Source: Nitrososphaerota archaeon (lineage in GTDB: Archaea > Thermoproteota > Nitrososphaeria > Nitrososphaerales > Nitrosopumilaceae). Taken from it: a stretch of DNA of 64,000 nucleotides. The translations under genes and the position numbers were made by a program. Location of the stretch: positions 62,001 to 126,000 of the forward strand of contig JAGWFT010000002.1 of NCBI GenBank assembly GCA_028867755.1. The letters run 5' to 3'. Below, in pieces: positions 8,419-17,442 of this stretch (position 1 is its first letter; the number at the start of each line of letters is the position of its first letter). The notes beneath the pieces were generated by a model. The model was not told where the DNA came from, did not search any database, and saw only the letters and a list, made by a program, of their open reading frames with translations.

Positions 8419-9987
8419 TTAGTCTGTTCCTAACACGTTTAAGACTCGTTTTGGAATCTCATTTAATCTACTTACCGCAAGAGTTCGCTCGTAACCCAGC
8501 CTTCTCAAGTTATTTGCTATTGTAATCGAATACCCAGTATCAAGACCAACACCTATTGCGACCATCTTTGTGCCTAGCATCTTAAAATCCCTCATTACTG
8601 ATCTTACCGCGTCTGGGTCTGACGGCTCTCCATCAGTTAGTGTAAGAAAGATGTCGGGTTTTTTCGAACGTATAGTGGGAAGTAAAAGGTTGTAAACTTC
8701 AGCTAATGGAGTACTACCATTTGCCTTTATCTGTGCAAGACGCTTTGCAGATACGTTATTCCATTGCAAGTTTTCAGGTTTTATCAGCCAACATGTAACT
8801 TGTTTTTGTTCTGTGTTAAATGCATAAACAGAAAATTGCACTTTTAAAAAATTTAAAACTTCACAAAGAGCCAATGTTGCCTTTTTGTATTGAGTCTCCT
8901 GCTCAGCTATGCTAGAAGAATGATCAAGAAGTATGAATATTCTAGTCTTAATTGCTATTTTTTTATCTGTCATGAATGGTTTATGGCCTTCCATGTATGT
9001 TTCTTGATCAAATTCGTCACCAGTAACTACATGTTGTTCTTTCCAGCCTGATTTCCATTCCTTGAATTTGACTTTGAGATTATTAATCAAATCAGTATCA
9101 TAGATCTTGGTTTCATCTACATTTGTTAAAACTGGAACACTAATTCCTGCTACTTCTGTTGTTAGACCTTTATTTTGATTCTTTTTTGTCTCTTCAAGTA
9201 AAACTTTGAATTCATCAAATACTTGTTTTCCATCTGAAATTTTTGTTGGATCTAGTTCTCCAAAGTCGCTTTCTCGGTATTTTGCAATTTTGTTCAGTGT
9301 TTTCATAAATTCTTGTTCAGTCATGGCAATTCCTGAAGAAATTTTTGGCATAGAAATAGGAATGGTCAGAAGTGGATCAATCTCTAGAACCCTAATAATG
9401 TCTGAAACTTTCTTTTCAAGCCAATCTGTGCCATATTTTTTTTCTACTGCCTCGCATACAGACTCGCTGGCTATCTTGGCTGCTTTTTGGATCTTTTCAA
9501 ATGAGCTTGGGGGAATCTCTCCTTTTATGTCTCCAAGCAGAAAATATTGTGTAAATCCCTCAACAATTCTGTTATGGCCGTACAAAGAATTGAGTAGTGG
9601 CCTATACAACCACGCAAATCCATAACTGAATATTATTTCCTCATCCATTCCTTGCCAATATTTCCTGCCTATGGATTCTATCCTTCTTGTCTCCAGTGTA
9701 TTTAGTATAAATCCAAATGCATGATCGTTACTTAGAATCTTGCTAGAGTGCCTTATTCTCATCGATTCATACCAAAGGGCAGTTCTAAGTTGCCTATATT
9801 TTTGAAAATCTGTGCCTTGGTACCTGTCTAGTGGAAACATTGTAACCTTGTTTTCACGTAGTTTTGTTTGAATCTCTTTTTGGTCTTTAATGCTTAAAGT
9901 AACCTGCTCTTTTCCAGACCATCGTCGAACTAGAAACGTACCTATTTCAAGTAATGTATCATTTCTTAGTTGTAATGAATGCATCAA
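8419..9987 (-). CDS. VWA-domain protein (CoxE/NorD/CbbO-like)
   Basis: 522-residue protein with a helical N-terminal two-thirds and a C-terminal von Willebrand A domain. The metal-ion-dependent adhesion site is complete: DHSSS at residues 355-359, the Thr in STPLAE (about 426), and TDGE at 451-454. Such proteins pair with MoxR-family AAA+ ATPases to insert metals or remodel client enzymes. The upstream gene (4-base overlap) is exactly such an ATPase. No metalloenzyme client gene is adjacent; the client is unknown, though the abundant copper enzymes of this organism are candidates (inference). Confidence 0.85.
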   Translation of the reverse strand: MMHSLQLRNDTLLEIGTFLVRRWSGKEQVTLSIKDQKEIQTKLRENKVTMFPLDRYQGTDFQKYRQLRTALWYESMRIRHSSKILSNDHAFGFILNTLETRRIESIGRKYWQGMDEEIIFSYGFAWLYRPLLNSLYGHNRIVEGFTQYFLLGDIKGEIPPSSFEKIQKAAKIASESVCEAVEKKYGTDWLEKKVSDIIRVLEIDPLLTIPISMPKISSGIAMTEQEFMKTLNKIAKYRESDFGELDPTKISDGKQVFDEFKVLLEETKKNQNKGLTTEVAGISVPVLTNVDETKIYDTDLINNLKVKFKEWKSGWKEQHVVTGDEFDQETYMEGHKPFMTDKKIAIKTRIFILLDHSSSIAEQETQYKKATLALCEVLNFLKVQFSVYAFNTEQKQVTCWLIKPENLQWNNVSAKRLAQIKANGSTPLAEVYNLLLPTIRSKKPDIFLTLTDGEPSDPDAVRSVMRDFKMLGTKMVAIGVGLDTGYSITIANNLRRLGYERTLAVSRLNEIPKRVLNVLGTD

Positions 9988-10781
9988 TTCCCAAACATCG
10001 ATGTTATGATATCGTTTACCTTTTGATATTCAACATTGCCCCACTGGGCATACACGTTTGCAAATACAATATCTGCAGCTTGCCTTGGCTTTATGCCAGA
10101 ATCAAGTATCTTACCAAATGCTATGGTCTCACGTAAGCTGGGAGAATAGTAAAGCTCTTCAACTGCAGCTGCTTGTCGCAAAGTACTTGCAAGTCTGATT
10201 CCTTGAATGATATCATTCTCGTGAGCACCAGTTACGTGTTTTTTTACTATTTGCAACTCTATCTCTTCTGGTGGATAATCTAGCCTGATCCTTACTGGAA
10301 ATCTGCTGAGTAATTGAGGTGGAAGCTCTTTGGTACCAACATGTGATAATGGGTTTATAGTTGCAACTACAAACCATCCTTTTGCAGCTTCAATTAGCTC
10401 ACCACCAGCTTCTTTGAGAACTATCTGCCTTCTGTCGTCTAATGCTTCGTCTAATCTAAGTAAAACATCTGCTTCGGCTGAGTTTATTTCATCAAGATAA
10501 AGCATGTCGCCTTCCTTCATGGATTTTACTAGTATCCCCTCCTCAAAACCTACTGTTCCGCTCTCTAGAGTTTTTGAGCCTACCAGATGACTTTCACGAG
10601 TTCTCAAACTGAAATTAATTGATTCGAGTTTCATTCCCTTTCTTGCAGCAAATTCTCTCACAAGAGTAGTTTTGCCAGTTCCCTTTGGACCTATTATGAT
10701 AGCAAACAAACCTGATGCATATGCTTTATCCAAAACTTCAAAGGAATTATTCCAATCTATGTATAATGATTCTGCTAGCAC
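9984..10781 (-). CDS. MoxR-family AAA+ ATPase
   Basis: 265-residue single-domain AAA+ ATPase. Walker A is GPKGTGKTT (about residues 32-40), Walker B MLYLDEIN, sensor 1 in FVVATINP, and the arginine finger in LLSRFPVRI. The order and spacing fit the MoxR/CbbQ/NorQ group. It overlaps the VWA gene by 4 bases, forming a two-gene chaperone module with it. A TATA-like AT stretch precedes the start around 10800-10815. ATPase assignment firm; client unknown. Confidence 0.88.
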   Translation of the reverse strand: MLAESLYIDWNNSFEVLDKAYASGLFAIIIGPKGTGKTTLVREFAARKGMKLESINFSLRTRESHLVGSKTLESGTVGFEEGILVKSMKEGDMLYLDEINSAEADVLLRLDEALDDRRQIVLKEAGGELIEAAKGWFVVATINPLSHVGTKELPPQLLSRFPVRIRLDYPPEEIELQIVKKHVTGAHENDIIQGIRLASTLRQAAAVEELYYSPSLRETIAFGKILDSGIKPRQAADIVFANVYAQWGNVEYQKVNDIITSMFGN

Positions 10782-10834
10782 GTTAATTAGCGGTTTTTTC
10801 CTTAATTTAAGACTGTCTTAAATTATTGATATTC

Positions 10835-12295
10835 TTAACTATTTTCAAGTCTTGCATAAGACTCGTCTAGGACTTTATGAAGTGTCTTATGCCATGTGTC
10901 GTATCCATCAGGTGTCTTGGGGAAATTATAGTAATGCTCTGTCAATATCTTATTTTGTTGTGCAGTGAATCTTAATCCGTCTGCTAACTTTTTGTTCAAA
11001 GCACCTCTGATCATCATTCCGAGTTTTCCAACTGTTCCAAAGTCAGGGTGTTCGCCCTTGCTGATTGCTTCAACATCTAACTTTGACAAAAAGTGTTTCA
11101 TGCCGTAGTTTATCTGCTCATTTGTCAGCGTTTGGAGTAATCTTCGGAAAATCTCCAATCCTGCAGTTTTGTAACCGTAATCGTTGATAAAATCTATGTT
11201 ATATTTCCATAATTCTCGCTCGCTAACATCTCCTGCCTCGATTGCTTCAACAGCATTCTTTCCAATTATTGTTGCAGCAACTATTGCAGGACCAATACCT
11301 CCAGCATCTAGTGGTTTTGGCATCCATGCAGAATCTCCTACCAACATGTATCCATTTGCAACCAAACAATCATTCTGTCTTCTTACTGAGACCTGCCAAT
11401 TTCCAGTTGCATTCATTGAATCGCTTGAATCATCTGATAATTTTGGATCCTTCATTGCTTTGTTGATCTTAACATAATCGTTTATCAATTTGGTAACGTC
11501 ATCACTCTTTCCTAATCTCTGATTTCTTTTCAGTAGTTCTTTTTGCTGTACACCTAGTCCTATGTTCACTTTGTTTTGACCCTTGGGAAAGACCCAACCA
11601 TATCCTCCAGGAGCAATGTCTTGATCTAGATGTATGATGCAATAATCTGGGTCAAAATCTGTTTTGTCATCTCCAACATGCTCAAATTTCATTATGTGTC
11701 TTCCTGTAGACTCTAGATCATCGCGGTCAATTTTTTTCTCAATTTTTGAATCTATAGCAAGCCCATTTCTCAGCATGGAGGTAACGCCTGTAGCGTCAAT
11801 TACTATTTTTGCAGTCTTCTTGAATGGTTCATTAGTGATAAGGTTAGTTCCTTCTACACCAACAACAGTGCCGTTTTCATATATCAGACCTCTTAATGCA
11901 ACAGAAAATTGCATGTTGATTCCCATCTTCTTAGAGTCGCTTAGTTGACGTCGAGGTAGTTGTTGTCTATTTAACATGAATCCATCCCCATCAAAAGGAA
12001 TGGAAGTTTCTCTATCTGGCGAAAAGGCCATCACACCTTTAACTGGGTGTTCAATCTCTGGGCTTCCCCAACTAATCTTTATCCGCTCTGTCATATAGTC
12101 AACTGTGTTTTTGCCAACAGCATCTCCACAAATCCAACCGTTTATCGTTTTTTTACCTACAGTTGGTTCTTGATTTCTATCAATGACAAGAATCGATAAT
12201 TTTTGTTTTGAATAGAACGCTGCTGATTGTGCTGAGATCATTCCAGCCAAACCTCCTCCCGCTACTATAATATCATAATCAGTTTTCACAGCCAA
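10835..12295 (-). CDS. geranylgeranyl reductase family FAD protein
   Basis: 486-residue flavoprotein of the digeranylgeranylglycerophospholipid reductase family, which saturates the isoprenoid chains of archaeal membrane lipids. The dinucleotide-binding motif IIVAGGGLAGM is at residues 9-19. The family's GDAVGKNT substrate-site segment lies near 58-65. A second FAD motif GYMLVGDSAWMPKPLDAGGIGPA lies in the C-terminal third (about residues 313-335). Length is at the long end for the family. Probably essential for membrane lipid maturation; exact substrate inferred. Confidence 0.87.
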   Translation of the reverse strand: MAVKTDYDIIVAGGGLAGMISAQSAAFYSKQKLSILVIDRNQEPTVGKKTINGWICGDAVGKNTVDYMTERIKISWGSPEIEHPVKGVMAFSPDRETSIPFDGDGFMLNRQQLPRRQLSDSKKMGINMQFSVALRGLIYENGTVVGVEGTNLITNEPFKKTAKIVIDATGVTSMLRNGLAIDSKIEKKIDRDDLESTGRHIMKFEHVGDDKTDFDPDYCIIHLDQDIAPGGYGWVFPKGQNKVNIGLGVQQKELLKRNQRLGKSDDVTKLINDYVKINKAMKDPKLSDDSSDSMNATGNWQVSVRRQNDCLVANGYMLVGDSAWMPKPLDAGGIGPAIVAATIIGKNAVEAIEAGDVSERELWKYNIDFINDYGYKTAGLEIFRRLLQTLTNEQINYGMKHFLSKLDVEAISKGEHPDFGTVGKLGMMIRGALNKKLADGLRFTAQQNKILTEHYYNFPKTPDGYDTWHKTLHKVLDESYARLENS

Positions 12296-12329
12296 AAAAC
12301 AGGATCTACTCTATTTAAAAGAACCGTAT

Positions 12330-12440
12330 CTTCATAGATCAGGTTTTTGGGTCGGTTCGTCGCGGCTTCCTCACAGCTAATGCTCAGACTGGAGCGGCAA
12401 AATATTACCTCATTCCCTTTTGTCAATGTTCTTCGAATAC
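12330..12440. other. GC-rich intergenic patch, possible structured RNA
   Basis: The 183-base gap between the reductase and exosome-protein genes holds a conspicuously GC-rich core (about 12350-12406) in otherwise AT-rich DNA. No ORF of reasonable length fits. Box C/D-like words occur on the minus strand (CTGA near 12390, GTGAGGA near 12373), but their order and spacing do not give a convincing C/D guide. It could be a small RNA or a regulatory element. Not identified. Confidence 0.3.
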
Positions 12441-12478
12441 TATTAAACTATGCTTCAAAAACAGATGAATTTTGTAAA

Positions 12479-12904
12479 TTAGGCCTTCAATAATTCGGTA
12501 TATGTTTTTGTTATATCTGATTTTTTGTAAATTGGAACTTTTATTCTAATTTTTATTGCATTATTTTGTTGTAAACTAATACTCTTTCCCACAAGCTCCT
12601 TTTTTCCTATTCTAAGAAATAAAGAAGAGTTCTCAAAGTACATCTCAATATTGTCTAGAACTTCGTCTAATTGTAATCTTGAAATTTTAGTAACTAATGT
12701 TTTTACAAACCCTTCTGCTCTTTTCTTTGTAAGTGTGACTCTAAAAAGCATGATTGGATTTCCATAATGACCTACGATTTCCTCTTGTGAAAACTCTTCT
12801 TTTTTTATCTGAAATAAATCAAATATGGGTTCAAAAATTTTCTCACTGTCTTCTGTAGCATGAAATATTATCTCGATACTAGCTTCGATCTGATTTGCCA
12901 TCAC
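12479..12904 (-). CDS. RNA-binding exosome-associated protein (COG1325-like)
   Basis: 141-residue protein resembling archaeal predicted exosome subunit COG1325: an N-terminal strand-rich segment IEASIEIIFHATED, then GHYGNPIMLFRVTLTKKRAEGFVKTL and a C-terminal strand pair NNAIKIRIKVPIY. It follows the eS1 gene by 27 bases at the end of the translation operon, a setting typical for this family. The second Met (12901) is an equally good start. Role in RNA processing is inferred. Confidence 0.7.
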   Translation of the reverse strand: MMANQIEASIEIIFHATEDSEKIFEPIFDLFQIKKEEFSQEEIVGHYGNPIMLFRVTLTKKRAEGFVKTLVTKISRLQLDEVLDNIEMYFENSSLFLRIGKKELVGKSISLQQNNAIKIRIKVPIYKKSDITKTYTELLKA

Positions 12905-12931
12905 TATGAGTATTTTATATGACGATTAAAT

Positions 12932-13549
12932 CTATTTGGCTTGTAACAGGACTGTTTCTGCCTCTGCTGTTCTGATAAGTTTTGCCTTTTCAATTCCTAT
13001 GTGTCTTACATGAATTATTTTCTTAACTGCTGCCATTATGTCAGAATTTATCTTGCCAAATGCTGTGGCTTGGATAAATTGGTCTATTGTCATCTCTGGT
13101 ATGTGTTTTGCCATTATCTCCTTTGCAATTAATCTCAGAGCGTGCTTTCTTGAGGTGTTAAGCTTTTTCTGAGTTAGTGCGATGACTTTAATTCTGAAAA
13201 GATATCCATCCTTAGTTCTTACATCTCCAATAAAATTGATCAAAGAAGAACCTCGTCTTACAAGACTTCGAAGAAATTCCTTTGCATATTCATATCGTTT
13301 AAAGATCGAAATGGCAGTTTCTCCTTCAACTTTGCTTATCTGGAAGTAAAGCTTGAATTGGTGTTGAGAAGGATCGCCTTTTACAATATCAAATAAGGTA
13401 ACTTCAACAACTCTACCAACAGCGCTTTCATCATCAGTTATGGGAATATACGCAATTGGTACACTATTGAATGCTGCAGGGGCAAGAACAGTAACCCATT
13501 TTTTTTCTCTCCACTTGTCTTTAACCCTTGTAGTCTTTTGGCGAGCCAA
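12932..13549 (-). CDS. rps3ae: 30S ribosomal protein eS1 (S3Ae)
   Basis: 205-residue archaeal/eukaryotic S3Ae protein of the small subunit platform. It begins ARQKTTRVKDKWREKKW and contains the conserved VGRVVEVTLFDIVKGDPSQH and HALRLIAKEIM segments. Length matches archaeal orthologues. Its place behind serS and ahead of an exosome-associated gene fits the archaeal uS15-DHH-Pcc1-eS1 gene string. Identification is firm. Confidence 0.95.
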   Translation of the reverse strand: MARQKTTRVKDKWREKKWVTVLAPAAFNSVPIAYIPITDDESAVGRVVEVTLFDIVKGDPSQHQFKLYFQISKVEGETAISIFKRYEYAKEFLRSLVRRGSSLINFIGDVRTKDGYLFRIKVIALTQKKLNTSRKHALRLIAKEIMAKHIPEMTIDQFIQATAFGKINSDIMAAVKKIIHVRHIGIEKAKLIRTAEAETVLLQAK

Positions 13550-13593
13550 CTAAAACCAACCTTTTAAGCCAAAATATAAGTTGTACGACATTT

Positions 13594-14856
13594 TTAGATC
13601 GTGCTTGCACCAACGTATTTCTGTAAAACCTTTGGTATGGATATGTGTCCATCCTTTGTTTGAAAGTTTTCTAGTATTGCAACCATTGTTCTTGTAGTTG
13701 CAACAAGAGTGCTGTTTAGCGTGTGCAGATACTGTGGTTGTTCATTGGTTTTATCACGGAACCTTATCTTGAGTCTTCTTGCCTGAAAGTCAAGACAATT
13801 AGAACAAGAGATAATCTCTCTGTAATTATTCTGACCTGCCATCCATGCCTCAAGATCGTATGTTTTTGCAGAAACCTTTCCCATATCACCACTTGAAAGC
13901 AACATGACTCTATATGGTAACCCAATTTTTTGATAAAATTCTTCTACAGTTAATAGCATTTTTTCGTGTTCGCTCCAAGACTCTTCAGGTCTTGAAAAAA
14001 CAAATTGCTCTACTTTTTCAAACTGATGTACACGAAATATTCCCTTTTGGTCTCGACCATGGGCTCCAGCTTCCTTTCTAAAACATGGACTAACACCAGC
14101 ATATCTAAGAGGCAAAATTTTTCCTTCAATTATCTCGTCTGAATGCATTGAGGCAACAGCGTGTTCAGATGTTCCAATCAAGTAAAGATCTTCTCCCTCA
14201 ACCTTGTAAATCACATCTTCAAAATCATGTGCGATTATTGCTCCTTCCATAGAACTTTTGTTTATCATGTAGGGAGTTTGAATGGGCGTATAGTTCTTTT
14301 CGGATAGAAAATCTAATGCAAACTGAATTAATGATTGGTTTAGCCTGACGAGCTGATTTTTCAGATAGTAGAATCTCGCACCAGCAGTCTTTGCAGCTCT
14401 TTCCAGATCTACTAGGTCAAGACTTTGCGTCAAGTCTATGTGGTCTCTCACCTTGAAATCAAATGTGGGTATATTTCCCCATTTTTTTATTTCCTTATTT
14501 GCTGTCTCATCTTTTCCAGTAGGGACAGATTCATGAATCAAATTAGGTAATGTCAGAGAAAGTTTTTTGTAGGAATCTTCAGCTCTAATCTGAGTTTCTT
14601 CTAGTCTTTGCAGTTCATCTGAGACTGAACGCATTTGTTCCATAATGCTTGTCGAATCTTCGTTTGATTTTTTTTTCTTTGCAACCTCGATTGATATTTG
14701 ATTTCTTGTCTTTCTTAGCTCGTCTGTTTTTATTATTAGCTCTCTTCTCTCTTTGTCTAATTTTATGAGTTCATCTAGTGGAAAGTCAACATCTCTTGCT
14801 TCAAGCATATTTCTTATTTTGTCAGGATTGTCTCGTATGAGTTTTGGATCAAACAT
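13594..14856 (-). CDS. serS: seryl-tRNA synthetase
   Basis: 420-residue class II synthetase of the common (bacterial-type) SerRS form rather than the rare methanogen form. The N-terminal coiled-coil arm that holds the long variable arm of tRNA-Ser spans about residues 25-100 (EELIKLDKERRELI to SDELQRLEETQ). The catalytic core has motif 2 RYAGVSPCFRKEAGAHGRD and motif 3 at the C-terminus (TLNSTLVATTRTMVAILEN). The start codon overlaps the stop of the Pcc1 gene by one base. Confidence 0.96.
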   Translation of the reverse strand: MFDPKLIRDNPDKIRNMLEARDVDFPLDELIKLDKERRELIIKTDELRKTRNQISIEVAKKKKSNEDSTSIMEQMRSVSDELQRLEETQIRAEDSYKKLSLTLPNLIHESVPTGKDETANKEIKKWGNIPTFDFKVRDHIDLTQSLDLVDLERAAKTAGARFYYLKNQLVRLNQSLIQFALDFLSEKNYTPIQTPYMINKSSMEGAIIAHDFEDVIYKVEGEDLYLIGTSEHAVASMHSDEIIEGKILPLRYAGVSPCFRKEAGAHGRDQKGIFRVHQFEKVEQFVFSRPEESWSEHEKMLLTVEEFYQKIGLPYRVMLLSSGDMGKVSAKTYDLEAWMAGQNNYREIISCSNCLDFQARRLKIRFRDKTNEQPQYLHTLNSTLVATTRTMVAILENFQTKDGHISIPKVLQKYVGASTI

Positions 14857-15098
14857 TAGCTAGTCACTCTGAGGATAACTTGGGTCTGTTCAAGAACTTC
14901 ATCAATAGTAGAGATCAATGTTCGTATATTTCCTTTACCTTCAAATGTGAAAATTAGTTTTCCCTTGTCATCTTCAATTTTAAAGGATAGGTCTTTTGGG
15001 AACTCTACGTTATCAGGTTCCAAAGCTTTGTGAATAGCTTCTGCCTTTTTTTCAGAGATATTATTTAGAAACACTTGTACTTTGCATTCTAGAGACAT
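14856..15098 (-). CDS. pcc1: KEOPS complex subunit Pcc1 (CTAG family)
   Basis: 80-residue protein matching the dimeric Pcc1 subunit of KEOPS, which makes t6A37 of tRNA together with Kae1, Bud32 and Cgi121. The family pattern is visible: a first strand, a helix (SEKKAEAIHKALEPDN), two strands (LSFKIEDDKGKLIFTFEG) and a final helix (IRTLISTIDEVLEQTQ). The Met at 15098 is preferred over one at 15125, which only lengthens the overlap with the upstream DHH gene. It ends one base into serS. Confidence 0.8.
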   Translation of the reverse strand: MSLECKVQVFLNNISEKKAEAIHKALEPDNVEFPKDLSFKIEDDKGKLIFTFEGKGNIRTLISTIDEVLEQTQVILRVTS

Positions 15099-16479
15099 TT
15101 TCTTCCAAGTAATCCAGGAATTCATCTAATTTATCCTTAGTAATCCTGGCACCAGCGGCTGCATTGTGTCCGCCGCCTACTCCTGAAACCTTTGCAGCGC
15201 ATTCTCTCATGAGTAGCCCTAAATTCACTTCCGATTTGCATCCTGTAGATTTTCGCGAAGAGAATTTTATAGTGCCTTCCTCACCATTTGTCCTAAGTAT
15301 TATTATTTTCCCAGTATTTTTTTGTGAACCGCCCAGAAGTGAAGATACGGCTCCAGTCATATTTTCTGGTACCAATCCCTCGCCATTTACTAGCACGTAT
15401 GAGCCATTGTCTGTTACTCTCCATCTCTCGCTTGACAGTGTATTCATGTATGTTCTCAAAAATGTTCTATATTCCACCAAAATGCTCTCACCTTCTTGCA
15501 ACATCTTAGTTCTATCTCCCATGCAGATTGCGATACCAACTCCTGCTTTGCGTATTCTGCCACATGAGTTTAATACTGTAGAAAATTCTCTTGCATCGCG
15601 CAAAAAGCTTCGCTTGTCTTCTCCTGCCAGTGTGTAGGTATAACCAACAAGCTCGTCAATAATGTCACTTGCATTCTTGTTTGGAATGAACTTGGAAATA
15701 GTTTGTAAAAGAGTTCTTTTTTCATCTTCGGTAAGTTCTGCTGGAACTCTCCATCTCCCACCGTCTTTTAGCCTGATTCCTGATGAATTTAGCAACGAGA
15801 GACACGCATCACGGTTCCAAGTAAGGCCCTCTATGAAAGGCTGTGAGGTAAAGGCAAGAGCATCAGGAAGTGGTCTTGTTTCTCTTCCAACTAATAGTAT
15901 GTCAAGATCAATTTCTAGCTGGTGGTTCTTTTTTGCTGTTGCTGCAATCTCAACGTTAACTCCAGTAAAAGATTTTTTTTCACCTTGATCTTGACGATCC
16001 CCTAATGCAGCTACTACTGCAATCCATGCCAAATCTGTATTTTCTTTATGTAAAGCCTTTGAGACTAGATATGCCATGCTACCTGCCGATGCATCTACTC
16101 CTCCATCAAGGTCATACTTCCAAGCATTGATGACTCTATCATTATCAAGTTCTTCTTGAGGGATCTGATGATGATCAACAATCATCCAATTATCATCAAG
16201 TGCACTGTCCAAGTCTTTTGCAAATCCTCCTCCAAGATCAGTTATAATGTGAAATTGTCTTGAATCATTTTTGAGTCTGTCAATCAAATTTTTGCTGAAT
16301 TCATTAACTGTTTTAACAGTGCATTTTGCTCCTGATCTAATGAGTGATTTTGTTACAATACTTCCTGATGTAATTCCGTCGCAATCTAGATGAGTTATTA
16401 CAGAGATGTTCTTGCCAGACTTGATACAATCAGTAACTTTGTCATGAAAATGGGATAATGCTTGGTCTAACTTACTCAT
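15061..16479 (-). CDS. DHH-family phosphoesterase (RecJ/GAN-like nuclease)
   Basis: 472-residue DHH/DHHA1 phosphoesterase. Catalytic motifs: motif I THLDCDGITSG (about residues 25-35), motif II ITDLGGG, DHH motif VDHHQ (about 97-101) and AALGDRQD. The DHHA1 domain at the C-terminus ends with the glycine-rich GVGGGHNAAAGA. Archaeal relatives act as single-strand exonucleases (GAN) bound to GINS/Cdc45, or in RNA turnover. It sits directly behind uS15, a conserved archaeal gene pair. Confidence 0.88.
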   Translation of the reverse strand: MSKLDQALSHFHDKVTDCIKSGKNISVITHLDCDGITSGSIVTKSLIRSGAKCTVKTVNEFSKNLIDRLKNDSRQFHIITDLGGGFAKDLDSALDDNWMIVDHHQIPQEELDNDRVINAWKYDLDGGVDASAGSMAYLVSKALHKENTDLAWIAVVAALGDRQDQGEKKSFTGVNVEIAATAKKNHQLEIDLDILLVGRETRPLPDALAFTSQPFIEGLTWNRDACLSLLNSSGIRLKDGGRWRVPAELTEDEKRTLLQTISKFIPNKNASDIIDELVGYTYTLAGEDKRSFLRDAREFSTVLNSCGRIRKAGVGIAICMGDRTKMLQEGESILVEYRTFLRTYMNTLSSERWRVTDNGSYVLVNGEGLVPENMTGAVSSLLGGSQKNTGKIIILRTNGEEGTIKFSSRKSTGCKSEVNLGLLMRECAAKVSGVGGGHNAAAGARITKDKLDEFLDYLEENVSRMQSTSVSK

Positions 16480-16928
16480 TACTCAAGTTGAGCAATGACT
16501 GCCTTATATTTCCAAGTTTTGGGAATACGGCCGATCTTCTTGTAATACGAAGATAGTCTGTGAACCTTGGCCTCTAACAACTCCAACGATCTAACATTTC
16601 TCTTATCTGATTTGTTAGCCTTTAGATGTTTTTGCAGACCCAATGCTTTTGTAACAAGGTTATTGAGGTCTTCTGGCATCTCCGGCTTGACTCCTTTTTG
16701 TTCCAAAATATGCACTAGTGATTTTTTAACAATTTGCTTGGTGAGTGGAATTGCATATTGATCTCGTAGCTTTACTCCAATCTCGCTTGGCTTGAGTCCT
16801 TCTTTTGAATATTTTACTATGAGCTCTTCTATCTCAGCTGGGGTCTGTTTTACCCAAGTCGGTGCACTGGGGGTGACAGGTCTTATAGAATGAGATTTTC
16901 CATGTCGGTGTGAATGAAGACGGCCCAC
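16479..16928 (-). CDS. rps15: 30S ribosomal protein uS15 (S15)
   Basis: 149-residue archaeal/eukaryotic-type uS15, longer than the bacterial form because of the N-terminal extension. It opens MGRLHSHRHGKSHSIRP and continues with the conserved WVKQTPAEIEELIVKYSKEG and the C-terminal helix pair ending YYKKIGRIPKTWKYK. It is the first gene of the translation operon; its stop overlaps the DHH gene start by one base. Confidence 0.96.
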   Translation of the reverse strand: MGRLHSHRHGKSHSIRPVTPSAPTWVKQTPAEIEELIVKYSKEGLKPSEIGVKLRDQYAIPLTKQIVKKSLVHILEQKGVKPEMPEDLNNLVTKALGLQKHLKANKSDKRNVRSLELLEAKVHRLSSYYKKIGRIPKTWKYKAVIAQLE

Positions 16929-17034
16929 GGAGCGCTTGTTTTTTCAGCAAACATAAATGTTACTTGCAGATCGCAAGTCTTGATTTACATAAGAGTTAAA
17001 TACCAACAGAAGTCATTTTGAGATAGGTGCTAAA

Positions 17035-17346
17035 ATGAACAAACCAATAATTATTGGAGCCGCACTATTTGCCCTCTTCGTAGTGTCATCATTTGCTCCA
17101 TTCGCTGCGGCACAGTACGCAGGTGTGGGTGGCGGCGGTGGCATTACTCTAGAAGACCAGTTAAAGCTAGCACGTGCAAGAATAGCAGATGTACAAGCAA
17201 ACCCACATGCTGGGTCTGGTACACCATATCTTGACGCTAACGGTGTCATTGGTGCTACAATCATATCTGGTGCTATATTCGGCGGAATCTTCATTGCTTT
17301 CGTCGTAAGAGCAAAGCAAGTAGAAAAGGCAAGAAAACAACGCTAG
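17035..17346 (+). CDS. secreted/membrane protein, candidate accessory AMO subunit (AmoY/AmoZ-like)
   Basis: 103-residue protein with a clear signal peptide (residues 1-25, cleavage near FAAA-QY), a glycine stretch, a short helical segment (LKLARARIADVQ) and a C-terminal membrane helix (VIGATIISGAIFGGIFIAFVV) followed by basic residues. TATA-like TTAAATA lies about 40 bases upstream. The next gene is another small membrane protein. In Nitrososphaera viennensis two small adjacent membrane proteins (AmoY, AmoZ) were reported as extra AMO subunits; this pair has the same general character, but homology is inferred, not shown. Confidence 0.6.
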   Translation: MNKPIIIGAALFALFVVSSFAPFAAAQYAGVGGGGGITLEDQLKLARARIADVQANPHAGSGTPYLDANGVIGATIISGAIFGGIFIAFVVRAKQVEKARKQR

Positions 17347-17442
17347 ATTTTCTCTTTTTCTTATTTTATTATTTATTCTTAGATCCCATTTTATCAAATA
17401 CTACAGAAATGTATATATCGTACCTAAATTGTTTTGAATAAT

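Noticed and set aside
12330-12440. Box C/D guide RNA or RNase P RNA
   Set aside because: C and D words have wrong order and spacing; the gap is too short for RNase P RNA and lacks its conserved core.
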